The notes: generated from the letters alone by a model not told the origin. 64,000 nucleotides of DNA from Thermothelomyces thermophilus ATCC 42464 (GCF_000226095.1 NC_016475.1:3348001-3412000), one strand, 5' to 3'. Positions 1 through 12,820 are shown, counted from the stretch's first letter. Numbers and translations are program-made.

Positions 1-2594
1 TAGAAGACAATCCACTTAACTCGTTCCTCGAATGCTATATAATCTTTCAAGAGGAAAGGATCAACAAGGCATAGTATCAAGTAGCACCTAGACTAGTAGT
101 ACCTAACAGAGTAAAAGAAAGAGATGGGAAACTTTGGTACCGAGGCAAAGCATATATCTATGACTAGGATTAATAGCTACAGATGATTTAAGAACTCTAT
201 AAGTCGAAACTCGGAGGATATAAAGGAGTTATGAAGACTGTTGTATAAGTCAAGAAATACTACGACTTTCTATAGTTAACGGCACGGGTTAAGGAAGTCA
301 TATAGAACTACGATATTTGCAATCGAAGTAAAACGATACTATATAAGCTGTATAGGCTACTTTAACTACTACTAATAGCTGACAAACTATAGAGCTTAGT
401 CATAATAGACTTTATTACAAAGCTACTAAAATCTAAGGATATAGCTATAGGAGTAATCTATAATAGTATTCTTACTATAGTAGATTGCCTAACTAAATAG
501 GTATACTTCTTTCCCTATAAGGAGTTATAGATAGCTAAATAACTAGTAGATATGATCTATTGGCAAGTTACATCAGTATATGCTTGGCCGTAAGAATAGA
601 TTACCGATAGAGACACCAAGTTCGTGTCGAAGTTCTAGCAAGCATTAATACAACAATTAGGCGTTAATAGTAAGCTGTCAACGGCATATTACCTACAGAC
701 TGACGGACAAACGGAGTAACTAAACCAAGTTGTCGAGCAGTATCTCCGTTCTTACATTAACTACTAGCAAGACGACTAGGTCATGCTATTACCAACAGTA
801 TAACTCGCCTATAACACGACGCCGATAGAAACGACCAAAGTCATACCATTCTTCGCGAACTATAGATATAAAGCAGACCTTAGGCAAGGACTAGAGGTTA
901 TAGTGCCGAGAGCAATAGTCAAAGCAGAACAAATGTACGCACTATATAAAAAGCTTAAAAAAGAACTCGAGTTTGTCAAAACCAGAATAAAGAATTACTA
1001 CAACAAATACAGGCTCGAAGGACCTTGCCTAGAGAGAGGAGATAAAGTCTACCTGATCGTACGGAACTTACAAACCAAATAACCAAGCACAAAGCTAGAC
1101 TTCAAGAAGGTCAGACCCTTTATTATCAAAGAACGAATTTCGACATCTAACTACTAACTATCGTTACCATCATCTATACGACTATAGATAGATATTTTTC
1201 ATATTTCACTCCTCGAACTAACACTAAAAAACGCTAAGGTTGCTATATATATTAAAGCAGAAGATAAGGAAGAAGAATAGGACGTCAAAGAAATTCTAGA
1301 TTTATATATTATTAATAGGGAACTATAGTACCTAGTTAAATAGCTTAATTTTAGATTAGAAGATAACTTATAGGAACTAGTCAAGAACTTAAATTGCCTT
1401 AAGAAACTAGAATAGTTCTACCAGCAGAACCCGGATTAACCGTAGGCACTAGCTCGGACAAAACGGCCAAATCGGCCTCCGATAAATCTAGGCCTAAAGA
1501 AGACTAGTTAAATAGGACGTTAGCACCCTAGGACCGTATATTACTAATAACACGTACTTCGGACTCCCGTACCCTCTGTTCTTCTGCCTCTATTTCCTCT
1601 AAAGACTGTATACCTCGACGAAATAGCTCGGAACCCTGCTCCTTTAAGAAACGTTTCTAGTGATAAAGACAAGCTAATCGACTGACAGCCGTCTAAAGTT
1701 AAGTCTAAAGGACAAAAAGGGCCTCTTCGGCATTAGCCTCTTCTTACTCTACACGCTTTTATTTAGATATAATCTTCGTTACTATAAAGAATTAGCTATA
1801 AACATTAAGGTAATAAACTAGGTCACAAACAAGCAGACGCTACATTAGAACTATTATAAGAACGACCCTAACGTATATACTCGCTATAGCAGGAAGAGCC
1901 TAACGCCATACGACAAGCCAAGTTCCGCTTAAAACACCACAAACACGGTATGACGTCTACGCCAGAAGAATCAATAAAAGAAGCAAGCGCGGCGTGCTGT
2001 TAGGATTTCGAGGATCGGCGCTTAGAAACATAATCTACCATCTTATTAGTCACTAGCAGTATAGAAAAAGGGAAAAATTACAAGGTATACATAGAGAGGA
2101 TGTTAACGCTATTTGAAATAGCCTAAAAGAGGGCTTTTAGGTCGAAAGCCTTAGAGGGAGGGCATTGTGTCATGGAAATATATATACAGATGCCGCCTAA
2201 GCCACTAGTACAAACAGGCTAATCAAGTCGAAAGAATGATAGACCAATCAGGACAGGATCACGCTTAGCAAGAAATGATCCCAATAGAGGATCACTAGCT
2301 CACGATATAAGCCAGGTAAGCTAGTATAAATGATTACCATGACTGCTAGTGATCCTAGGAGTATATATACATGTAAATAGTCACTCGTTATGGTGGACTC
2401 TAGGAGTTCACCAGTGGTAATAATCATAATTACGGTACTTATACCAAGTATTGCTAATTACTGTGAGAGACAACTCTAGTGTTGTTGTGAACCCTTTGGC
2501 TTCACTGAATCCCTTAGACGACCTGCCTGCTCGTCACGCTTAACCTACCTCTGTCTAGACCCTTTTAGAAGAAATCTGAGTTGGGTTCGTTATA
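1..2594 (+). mobile_element. Ty3/Gypsy chromovirus fossil, copy A (3' part, cut by window edge)
   Basis: Decayed LTR retrotransposon of the chromovirus clade. Position 1 aligns with about position 5388 of the downstream copy, so only the integrase region onward lies in the window. Recognisable parts in order are integrase with its C-terminal GPY/F-like end (to about 1130), a chromodomain remnant (about 1265-1430), a 3' untranslated tail and an LTR (2168-2594). The copy is broken, with very many interruptions along its length, and is strongly TpA-rich as expected of RIP. It is therefore an old, inactive copy. The family call rests on the order of domains shared with copy B. Confidence 0.85.
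2168..2594 (+). repeat. LTR closing chromovirus copy A
   Basis: About 427 nt beginning TGT and ending in a degraded CA. Its last roughly 240 nt are repeated at 2596-3014 and again at 7561-8013, including a shared segment ending in GGTTCGT. Its first 100 nt resemble the LTR at 2596 but not the one at 7561. It abuts the next LTR with essentially no spacer. Confidence 0.85.
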
Positions 2595-2595
2595 G

Positions 2596-3014
2596 TGTTA
2601 TAGAAATATGTATACAGATACTGCCTAAGCTATTAGTATAAATAGGCCAATTAAGTCGAAGGAACAAAAGGACTAATTATAGCATAGGAAGCATAGTAAT
2701 TACTATGCTTACTAGTGATTAGGGTGATTACCGCTATACAATTACTTACGATCACCGTAATTAGGAATAATCACTAGGATTATATATATATGTAGATAGT
2801 CACTTGTTATAGTAGACTCTAGGAGTTTGCTAGTAGTAATAATCATAATCACAGTACTTATACCAAGCATTGCTAATTATTATAAGAGATAACTCTAAGT
2901 ATTGTTATAAACCCTTTGGCTTTACCGAATCCCTCAGACGACCTGCCTGCTTGTCCCGCTTCACCTACCTCCGTCTGGACCCTTTTAGAAGAAGTCTAAG
3001 TTAGGTTTGTCACA
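2596..3014 (+). repeat. LTR at 5' end of copy B
   Basis: About 419 nt with a degraded TG start and a CA end. It is closest to the LTR at 2168-2594 over its full length. It shares only the 3' portion (from roughly 2780) with the LTR at 7561-8013. Confidence 0.83.
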
Positions 3015-6000
3015 TATAAGCACTTAATAGCTTACAGAAATAAGCACAATCGATAAAGCCACTATTAGCCAAATAACTAAAGAGGTCAACACTGACCTAG
3101 GAAACGGGTTAGGGCTCTTCGAAGGGCCCGGAAACTATTAACGCCTGTATAGCAACAAGTAGTAGTGTAGTATAGGAGGAACTAGCGTAAAAGACCACTA
3201 TATTAAGACCTCCTAGCAGAAACATAGGAAATCGCCGTAATCTTTAGACGACGATAGCAAGATAAGCGATTATAGATAATAGTATAATAGAAATAGCACG
3301 AAATGCTTGTACTAGTAGATAGTAGAGTAGAGATAAACCTAATTTCACCGACACTTGTAAATTAGCTATAAATACCCTAGAGAGTAAAGTAGAAGCATAG
3401 CATAGTCAAAAGGCCATTTCCGACACAATAGGTATATAAGGAGACCGAACCGATCGACATTACTATGGCAAGGAAAACTATAGCAGTTATATTTAGCATT
3501 ATAGACATAGGCGACGATAAAGACATAATATTAGGATTACCATAGTATAAAGATTACAACCTAGACATCAGCTAGAAGAATAGTAGCTACCTACGACCCC
3601 GAATGGAGTCGTATTCGACCAGCAAGATAGGGAGTATACAAGGATCGCAAGCGGACGATGCTCAGGGGAAGGCATGTCCCACGGATCTACCACAAGAGAT
3701 AGATAGTGGCAGGTAGACTACTATAGACTCTAGAAAAAGCGGCATAATGATACCGACGTTATAATAGGAGGAACAAGCTAAACCGCCGATAGCTGTTCTC
3801 TCTGTTGACGAATGCGGAGCACTATAACTAGAGTAGTAGGTTAAGATAGGAGAAATCGCTAGTATCGCTATAGATAGAACCAAGTTTATATACTATTAGA
3901 AAATCGAAAAACGAGACGAGACTAGGAAAGTACCAAAGGAATATAAAGGATACTTAACATTCGAACCGAAGTATTTAGAAGGATTACTAGAACACGGCCT
4001 ATAGGATTACGAGATTAAGCTTAAGGAAGGAGTATGACTAAAGTTCTTTAAGATTTACTATACAAGCTAGATATAGAATAAAGAACTTAAGCGATATTTA
4101 GAGGAGAACCTTTAAAGAGGATATATCTGCCTATTAACATCGCTAACAGGCTACCTAATCCTATTTATACCTAAGAAAGATAGAAAGCTATAGTTATATG
4201 TCGATTATCGGCAACTTAACAAATAGACCGTGAAAAACCGATACCCGTTACCGCTAATCTTATAGCTCTGAGATTAGTTAGCAGGAGCCTAATATTTTAC
4301 GCGTCTTGACTTACTATTGGCCTATAACTATATATAGATCAAAGAAGGCGACAAGTAGAAAATGGCCTTTAGGACACCCTATAGCCATTATAAGTACCTC
4401 GTTATGCCATTTAGACTTACAAACGCGCTAGTAACGTTCTAAGCCCTAATTAATCAAGCTATCTAATCCTTTCTCGACAAATTTATAGTATATTATCTTA
4501 ACAATATACTTATCTTCTCTAAAACGATAGACGAATACCAGAAGTATATAAGAGTAATACTAGATACGTTATATATATACAAGCTATCAGTTAATAAGGA
4601 AAAAAGCGAATTCCACGTTAGGAAGACGGTGTTTTTAGGATACAAAATATCCCTAGGACAAATCTAGATAGAACCTTTAAAGATTAAAGCTATCAAGAAT
4701 TAGCCATAACTAACGTCAGTTACTAAAGTACAAAGCTTCATCGGATTTACAAACTTCTACCAGATGTTTATCAAGAACTTTAGAGTAATTATACGACCTT
4801 TATACGAACTTACCAAGAAGAACGCTAAATTCTAATGGGAAGAGCAACATAAGTAAGCATTTACACAGATCCGTAACGCTATTACTAAAGATCTAGTACT
4901 AGTGCTACCAGATCCTAAGAAGCCATTTAAGGTAGAAATAGACGCTTTAGACTATACTATCAGAGGACAATTAGGATAACGAGACAAATAAGGGAAGCTA
5001 CATCCTATAGCCTTCTTTTCAAAAAAAGCTTAATAGACTACGTCTTAATTATCTAATCTACGATAAGGAACTACTTACGATTATTAAAGCTTTCAAGGAA
5101 TGGCAACTATACCTCAGTAGTACAATTAAATTAATATAAGTATATATAGATCACAAGAATTTACGATACTTTACGATAATAAAGGAGCTTAACAGACGAC
5201 AAATACAATAGGTAGAATTCCTTGCGGAATTCAATTTTGAGATCTGCTACAAGAAGGGCAAAGAGAACGTATAAGCAGATGCCTTAAGCCGACGAACGGA
5301 TTATATGGAAGGACGAATAGAAATAACGCTACCATTATTCAAGGAACAAATAGACAGAACGCTATATCATAAAACGTAGATACCTATAGAAGACAATCTA
5401 CTTAACTCGTTCCTAGAATGTTATACAATCTTTCGAGAAGAAAGGATCAACAAGGCATAGTATTAAGCAACACCCGGACTAGTAGTACCTAACAAAGTGG
5501 AAGAAAAAGATAGGAAACTCTAGTACTAAGGTAAAACGTATATCTACGACAAAGATCAATAGCTATAAATGATTCGAGAACTCTACGAATCGAAACTCGG
5601 AGGATACAAAGGAGTTATAAAGACTGTTATACAAGTTAAGAAACACTATGACTTTCTATAGTTAACGATACAAGTTAAGGAAGTTATATAGAGTTATAAT
5701 ATCTATAATCGAAGCAAAACAGCACAATACAAGCTATATAGGCTACTTTAGCCACTACTAATAGCCGACAAACCATAGAGTTTAATTACAATAGACTTTA
5801 TTATAAAGCTGCCAGAATCCAAGGATACAGCTATAGGGGTAATCTATAATAGTATTCTCACTATAGTAAATCGCCTAACTAAATAGGCATACTTCTTTCC
5901 CTATAAGGAGTCCTAGATAGCTAAACAGCTAGTAGATGTAATCTATCGGCAAGTCGTATTAGTATACACTTAGCCACAAGAATAGATTACCAATAGAGAT

Positions 6001-7560
6001 ACTAAGTTCATATCGAAGTTCTAGCAAGCATTAATATAATAATTAGGCGTTAATAGCAAGCTATTAACAGCATATCACCTATAGACTAACAGACAAATAG
6101 AGCAACTAAACCAAGTTATTAAGTAGTACCTTCATTCTTACGTCAACTACTAGCAAGACGACTAGGTCATACTATTGCCAATAGTATAACTCGCTTATAA
6201 TATAACACCAACGGAAACAACCAAAGTCACACCGTTCTTCGCAAACTACGGATATAAAGCAGACCTTAGGCAAGGACTAGAGGTTATAGTGCCGAGAGCA
6301 GTAGTCAAAGCGGAACAAATGTACATACTATATAAGAAGCTCAAAAACGAACTTAAGTTTGTCAAAACCAGAATAAAGAACTACTACGATAAACATAGGC
6401 TCAAGGGACCTTACCTAGAGAGGGGAAACAAAGTCTATCTAGTTATACGAAACTTACGAACTAAACGACTAAGTATAAAGCTAGACTTTAAGAAGGTCAG
6501 ACCCTTCGTTATCAAAGAATGAATTTTAACATCTAACTACCGACTATCGTTACTATTATCTATATGACTATAGATAGATATTTTTTATATTTCACTTCTC
6601 GAACTAGTACTAAAGAGCACTAAGGTTACTACATATATTAAAGTAAAGGATAAAGAGGAAGAATAGGACGTCAAAGAAATTCTAGATTTACGTATTATCA
6701 ATGGAAAACTGTAGTATCTAGTTAAATAGCTTGATTTCAGACTAGAAGACAACTTATAGGAACCTGTCAAGAACCTAAATTGCCCTAAGAAACTAGAGTA
6801 GTTCTACCGACGGAATCCTGACCGGCTATAGGAACCGGCTCTAAAGCCTATTCCCCGATAGAAAAAGAGGGGAACCTACTAGAATTAGGACTAGGATCTA
6901 ACCCGATCAACTCCTAATCGAACACATCAAAAGCACCTAACACCTAAGCTTAACCCGCAAGGGTCTACGTCTCCGATATCGGCAGAGGAGTATCTGGTTC
7001 TTCCTCCTCCTCTAGACGAGCTACGCCACGACGAAAAACTTCGGTACCACGATCGCGCAGGGATTACTACAAACGACGTAATTAACTTAAACGGCTTAGC
7101 GTCTAAGCAAGTAGCGCCTCGGTCTTAGCAATCTCTCTCGAAACCTTCTCTTGCTCTGATAAATTCGAAAGGACTAAGATAGTTAGCTACCCGAGATTAT
7201 AAAAAAAAAAAACAAGGAACCTATAGGTATCTATAACGTTCAGACTATTATACTTCTTACCTATATAAACATAGTTTTAATACTTATTTAAACCCTCTAT
7301 TATTATATAACGCTTTCACGGCTTTGTATTCTAATAATACTCGTATAGTATAGCGACCTTATAACCCTCTTGCTTAATCTTAATTATAATAGTATGTCGT
7401 TTACGTTTAAGATTATAATAATTCCTAGGAACACGATTAGCTATAACAAAAGGAAGTTAGTAGAAGAAAGATATTACCTACTAGAAAAAGGGGGTATTAG
7501 TAGTATTTAAAACAAGTCATAAGAAGCTTTTAGGTCGAAAGCCCTGAAGAGGGGGCATCG

Positions 7561-8013
7561 TGACACGAGCTAACTATATACCGCGACCCGGTAGGGCATA
7601 GAAGGCTAAATAAGCCACCAATCAAGAAGGGCACGAAGCGAGGCTGACATAGGATTGCTAGGGAGCGCGGGCTACCGTAGGCAAACGATTACTAAAAAGG
7701 GAAAGATAGCAGAGGATAGCTAGCTACCAAAGGCGATCTAAGGGCAGGATAGAAAGGGACTATAAGCGATCGGCAGAAGTATATATACATGTAAATAGTT
7801 ACTCGTTATAGTAGACTCTGGGAGTTCACCAGTGGTAACAATTACAATTACAGTACTTATACCAAGCATTGCTAATTACTATAAGAGACAACTCTAAGTA
7901 TTGTTATGAACCTTTTGGCTTTACCGAATCCCTTAGACGAGCTGCCTGCCTGTCCCGCTTAATCTACCTTTGTCTGAACCCTTTTAGAAGAAGTCTGAGC
8001 TAGGTTCGTCATA
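7561..8013 (+). repeat. LTR at 3' end of copy B, distinct 5' half
   Basis: About 453 nt starting TGACACGAGC. From about 7775 it matches the other two LTRs (segment starting ATATATACATGTAAATAG), but the first 200 nt are unlike either. The 5' half is also visibly less AT-shifted. This suggests a different LTR subfamily or a recombinant end. Confidence 0.8.
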
Positions 8014-9361
8014 GTAGTTAAACTAGGCAGCTTTAAAGAGTATAAAGAATAAATATATTAATATAGAGAACTTAGGTATTAGAATAGTATAATAGATACC
8101 TTAGTTAGTAGTCTTATAATAGGTAGGGGAGGTAAAGGTAGTACTAGTATTATAATAACCTATGATTTTCTTAATACCTATATATAGGTAGGGGTTATTA
8201 GCCTAGAGTTATAGATCTTAAATATAGCTTCTATAGCTCTTATAGTATATTATATAGGAAGTGCCTTAACCTTAGATATACTTAATATTATTACCTCTAA
8301 AAAGTTAATTAATATATAATAGGTAGTACTATTACTTCTTAAGCTATAGTTTAAACTCCTTATTAAAAGAATTACCCTTAATAGTATATTTACTAAAGGA
8401 AAGGTTAATATTCTTATATTATAAAATAAAAAGTTAATTTATATCTTATATATATATATAATAGCTAAAAATTAATATAAATAAAGAAAAACTTATATAA
8501 TACTCTTTATTTTTATTATTACTAAGGTAATAACTACTACTATTACTACTAAGTAAACTAATAACTATTAATATATTAGATAGATATTAATTAAGGAAAA
8601 AAAAACTTTAAAGGTATAATAGGGATATAGGTAGCAAGTATAGTTATAAAAGGTAGAGGTAGTTAAAAGGTATAGAGGAAGAGGAGAGTTAATTATAGGA
8701 AAGAGAATCAAGAGGAGGAGGGAAAAGGAAGGGGTATTTATAGGCATTAGGAAGAAGGCAGTAAAGGAGTATATAGGACCTAGGCAAATTACTTATTATA
8801 TATATAACTTACTACTATATATATAGGTTATATTATTCTAATGATAAAGAGAAGGAGCTTAGCTTTCATCCGAACTCGAATAGCTACCTATTCACGCTCG
8901 ATATGCCATTATACGTATAGGTCACATTATTATAACGACAAAGGAAGGAAGGTATAGGACCCGCTTACAGGACTAATATAAGGGCAGGATATAGGGCAGG
9001 TCGGCCTAGTAACCGCGAAAAGAGAAGGGGGGGGGTATATTATAGGCCCGGGCTACACCTAGGCTAGACAATGCCCGGGCTTTACCTAGGCATCGGAGCA
9101 GACCTACCCTGCCCTATTTACATACGCCCTATAGGTCTGTAGAGCGTTCGTTACTCGTTCGTAACTCGTCCGGTAGACACGTAGCCAAGGCCCGGTTAGG
9201 GCCTGACCTAGAGCCTAACTAGGCCCTACCTAGGTTATATATGTATATATTGGTTAAAAGGTTCTCCTCTGTATAACTCTTGTATTTTTCCTCTTTTTCC
9301 TCCCTAAGGTAGTTAAATAAAATATTATATGCTTATCTGTAGATGCTATAAGGCTAGTATA
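8014..9361. repeat. AT-rich repeat debris, unclassified
   Basis: This segment has no intact gene. Positions 8014-8880 are extremely AT-rich with many TpA steps, consistent with RIP of another repeat. One plus-strand frame around 8090-8330 retains a glycine/lysine-rich P-loop-like stretch followed by a segment faintly like PIF1-type helicases of Helitrons; this is weak. Positions 8990-9260 are less AT-rich and contain repeated CCCGGGCT and CCTAGG words, possibly part of another LTR. The composition returns to normal near 9.3-9.4 kb. Confidence 0.6.
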
Positions 9362-9599
9362 TTATAGTAGTATTGTAAATAGTTTAAAAGAGTGATATCT
9401 CCTTCTTACGATTGCTAGCCCTGTGGCTCTATATAAGTAGAGGATAGGAATAAAGAACCCTCTGTTTGCCAGCCCGTTTGCCAGATCCACAGGTCTTATC
9501 TTATCCAGCCTTATATGATGGACGCGTCCGTAGATAACGTACTGCATCACTTTCCCTTGATGACCTGGGTAAAGTCTTCCCACGTCATCTTCTCGACCG

Positions 9600-10920
9600 A
9601 GCCGTAGTATGCCGTAGCGTATTATGCGAGAGGCAGGCTGGCCGCGGCTTCGAAGGAAATTTCTTTGGGTATTTTGAAGGCGAGACATTCCCTTGTCCTC
9701 GCCTTGGTGGCAAAAGCCCCTTTCGTAAACACCGCAACCCGGTCGCCGGACTGCAAACCCGTCACCTCAGCCACCAATCGCCGTGACTAATTACTTCACT
9801 TGCCTCGATGCTGCCGCTGCTGAGAGGAACTGAGCTCTTAGCGGCCATCCCGTCCCTGAAATTCAACCCAATAGCCTTGATCTCAATTTCAATCTCGCCA
9901 GTATCCAAGAGTTGCTCAACAGCCGAATCGTCCACGAAGTGGAGGGTGTCCAAGGCCCCTGCGGTTGACATCTCCATTCTTAGAGCCCGGTTCTCGGAAC
10001 CAAACTGTGGCGGTTCGAGAGCAAATGGGTTGTTTGCTTGTGCACGTAGTCATTCATCTCGGGGTCGTGAACGATCTACGGGGTGAAGAATGCGCCTGCT
10101 CGCTTCATGAACTCCAGCTCTCCGGTCGCCGATGAATCGGAGCCAAAGACAAAGTTGAACACCTTCACAATGGCGTCGGCCGTCTCGAGTTCCGGGAGCT
10201 GGGACTTGGCATCCGGGTCGAGGGTTGCAAATCTCATGGCCGTTTCTGATCGGATGGTCCTGCTTAAGCCGGTATTATTATTAATTATATTGGCATCCGG
10301 GTTTGTCGACTTCTCGTAAGCTCCACGCACAACCTACAAGACGCCATCGGCCATGTCAGGAGCCTTTGCAGGGTCGCAAATTGGCCAGGTGAAAGTGTGG
10401 AGAGTAATGGTTGGTACAGCTCGTTCAAGAAGATGCATACACGAGGCACATCGCCACCAAACTCTGGAAACTGGTGTCTTCGTGGATGATGACAACCTCC
10501 ATGCCTTCAGGGTAGTGATGATGCCCGGATTCGGCCTGGGCTTGAAGGATTGGATCCCAATCCAGTTTGTAACAGAGCTCTCTCAGAGCGCGGCCAGGTC
10601 CTCGGGCGTAGTTATTACCGTTCGGCAGCGGGGGAGACTGTGGCCCGGTCCACTGAGGAGGGCAGGTAGATGGTGTTGATGGCGTGCCGACGGGCTCCCA
10701 CAAGCAGACAATACATCTCAATGATGGATTCCAGGAGAGCAGGCTGGATTACCGCATCAGTCAGATGACCGTTCAGCATCTCCTTTGCAACATCCAGTAC
10801 CACAGCCGGTACCACAACGTTCCCCACCGCGCAGGTGTTAGATGCGTAACAGCTGCTCATCCCTTGGAACAGAGGTCCGTAATATACCACACCCAGCTCG
10901 GCGAGGCAGTCGTACATGGC
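9600..10920 (-). pseudogene. Decayed highly reducing polyketide synthase fragment
   Basis: Minus-strand fragments read, from high to low coordinate, as the dehydratase C-terminal part (about 10920-10620, with PLFQGMSSCYASNTC), the linker (about 10570-10430, with LRELCYKLDWDP), the region before the enoyl reductase (about 10330-10080, with IRSETAMRFATLD) and the start of the enoyl reductase (about 9980-9620, with IKAIGLNFRD). Known fungal reducing PKSs are over 2,000 residues long. The ketosynthase, acyltransferase, ketoreductase and carrier domains are absent here. The relic is broken several times and truncated at both ends, and cannot make a working synthase. It lies directly against the RIP-affected repeat block, which may explain its loss. 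The product of the ancestral gene cannot be inferred. Confidence 0.85.
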
Positions 10921-11575
10921 CTGGGTCCTTTTCCCCTTCTTTTACAGTGTCGATCTGTTGCATGAAGTGAGGTCTCTTATTTCTGTGTATGGCTCACACC
11001 TCGATCTCGACCATGTGTAACATTACAAATCTATATATATATACGGACAAGCCAAGAAGGGTGTACGTCCGTATATATTTATAATATGCACCGTGGTGTT
11101 CACGTTAGGTTCCACCGGCATCCATCACGCACTAATCCTGCATAACGAGCTAACGGAAGCACGCCTCCCGGTTGCTATCGACGATGAGGGGAGCTCCACA
11201 ATCAGTGCATCCAAACCCCCAATACTCAAGAGACGAACATGTTAGCCTCCCGGAGCTGAGTTCTTAACCCCGTGCCCGACTTTCTTATCCCCGCTGTGGG
11301 GTAGTTAACGCAGCTGGGACGCTCTCATGCACGTCTTCCGTCACCCCTGAATAACTTCGAGTATATAATGGCCGTACAAACCACTTCTCGGGCCTTGACA
11401 GAGACATAGTCGTTATCACACAATACGACTTTTTTTTGGTTTTCTTCTGTTGAAGACCATTCTCTGCAGCGGGACAACGTCGGGCAGGGACCCCCAGCTT
11501 GAGCACCACCGGGTCACTACAGTCTATATATACTCGATTGCTCCATATATAATTATATAATAAACACACACACAA
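10921..11575. other. Intergenic, promoter side of the aldo-keto reductase gene
   Basis: There is no further recognisable PKS sequence and no gene. There is a short AT run near 11030-11090. Positions 11520-11572 are AT-rich and include TATATATA (11524-11531) about 45 nt before the start codon at 11576, which could serve as a TATA element. Confidence 0.5.
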
Positions 11576-12820
11576 ATGGCGGGAAGAATCTATCCCAAAC
11601 TCAAGGAGTCCCTCGAGAACTCCAAGGTCGAGTATCGGCGGCTGGGCAACAGCGGCCTCCGCGTCTCGGTGCCCATCTTTGGCTGCATGAGCTTCGGCGA
11701 CCCCAGGACTCTGGACTGGGCCATCGGCGAGGAGGAGGCGCTCCCGCTGCTCAAGGCCGCCTACGACCGCGGCCTTAACACCTGGGACACGGCCAACGTG
11801 TACTCCAACGGCGCGTCCGAGATCATCGTCGGCAAGGCGCTCAAGCGCTACAACATCCCCCGCGAGAAGGTCGTCATCATGACCAAGTGCTGCTTCGCCG
11901 TCGGCGAGGAGCCCGAGCTGCGGGCCTTCTTCGTCCAAAAGGAACTCGCCGAGTCCAAGGACTACGTCAACCAATTTGGCCTGTCCCGCGCCGCCATCTT
12001 CAACCAGGTCGAGGCTTCGCTCAAGCGGCTCGACACGCCCTACATCGACCTGCTCCAGATCCACCGCTTCGACCCCAACACGCCCATCGAGGAGACCATG
12101 AAGGCCCTGCACGACCTCGTCCAGTCGGGCAAGGTCCGCTACATTGGCGCCAGCAGCATGTGGGCCACCCAGTTCGCCCGCATGCAGTTCTGCGCCGAGC
12201 GCAACGGCTGGACCAAGTTCATCAGCATGCAGAACCAATACAACCTGCTCTACCGCGAGGAGGAGCGCGAGATGAACCGCTTCTGCAACGACACGGGCGT
12301 CGGCCTGATCCCCTGGGCTCCCCTCTGCAGGGGGCACCTGGCCCGCCGCCCGGAGCAGTACGGCACCACCCCCCGGAGCAAGGGCGAGAAGGAGAACGTC
12401 CCGGGCGCCCACGGCACCGTCGAGCCCGACTTGACCATCATCAAGCGCGTCATCGAGGTTGCGGATAAGCACGGGTGGCCGGTAAGTATTATTATCTTTA
12501 CTCATTTCTTCCCGCCTTTTCGCCCTTCCTCCCCCTCCCCCTTCCCCTCCCTATCCTCTCCAAAAAAAAATATAAAATAATATAAAAACGAAACAAAGAG
12601 AGAAAACCACAGATTAGTGACTAATAATTAACCCTGAGTCCAGATGTCCCATGTTGCTCTGGCTTGGATAAACAAGCGCGTCACCAGCCCCATCATCGGC
12701 TTCAGCAAGCTCGAGAGGCTAGAGGAGGCCATCGCGGCGAGAGGGAAGGTACTGACGGAGGAAGAGGAGAAGTACCTCGAGGAGCTCTATCAGCCCAAGC
12801 CGATCAACGGCCATTCGTAA
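11576..12820 (+). CDS. Aldo-keto reductase, aryl-alcohol dehydrogenase-like
   Basis: Two exons (11576-12481 and 12644-12820) with a 162-nt GT-AG intron give 360 residues, the usual size for fungal AAD-type (AKR9-like) reductases. The catalytic tetrad of the AKR family is visible: D71 and Y76 in [14 protein letters not shown]104 in IMTKC, and H163 in LLQIHRFD. The N-terminal barrel strand carries GCMSFGDP. The family reduces aldehydes and ketones with NADPH in the cytosol; the substrate cannot be read from sequence. The second exon supplies the last helix region ([16 protein letters not shown]). It is the first intact gene after the transposon block and sits 0.7 kb from a polyketide synthase relic, so it may be a survivor of a former biosynthetic cluster; that is inference. 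Confidence 0.92.

Larger units (their letters stand above)
2596..8013 (+). mobile_element. Ty3/Gypsy chromovirus fossil, copy B (LTR to LTR)
   Basis: An LTR-to-LTR element of about 5.4 kb. The parts in order are 5' LTR (2596-3014), leader and gag region (about 3015-3950), reverse transcriptase (about 4080-4700), RNase H (about 4880-5300), integrase (about 5390-6520), a chromodomain remnant (about 6655-6820), a tail, and the 3' LTR (7561-8013). This domain order defines Ty3/Gypsy chromoviruses. It is broken throughout by very many changes and heavily AT-shifted, as RIP produces. It is an old, inactive fossil. The two LTRs share only their 3' halves, so its ends may not derive from one insertion. 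Confidence 0.88.

Noticed and set aside
1199-1384. Antisense open frame conserved between the two chromovirus copies (also at 6585-6770)
   Set aside because: It lies opposite the chromodomain remnant in both copies; similarity comes from the copies being paralogues, not from selection on a gene.
11285-12505. 406-codon minus frame opposite the aldo-keto reductase
   Set aside because: Antisense shadow of a gene with a complete catalytic tetrad; its Leu/Val/Gly/Asp composition is typical of such shadows.
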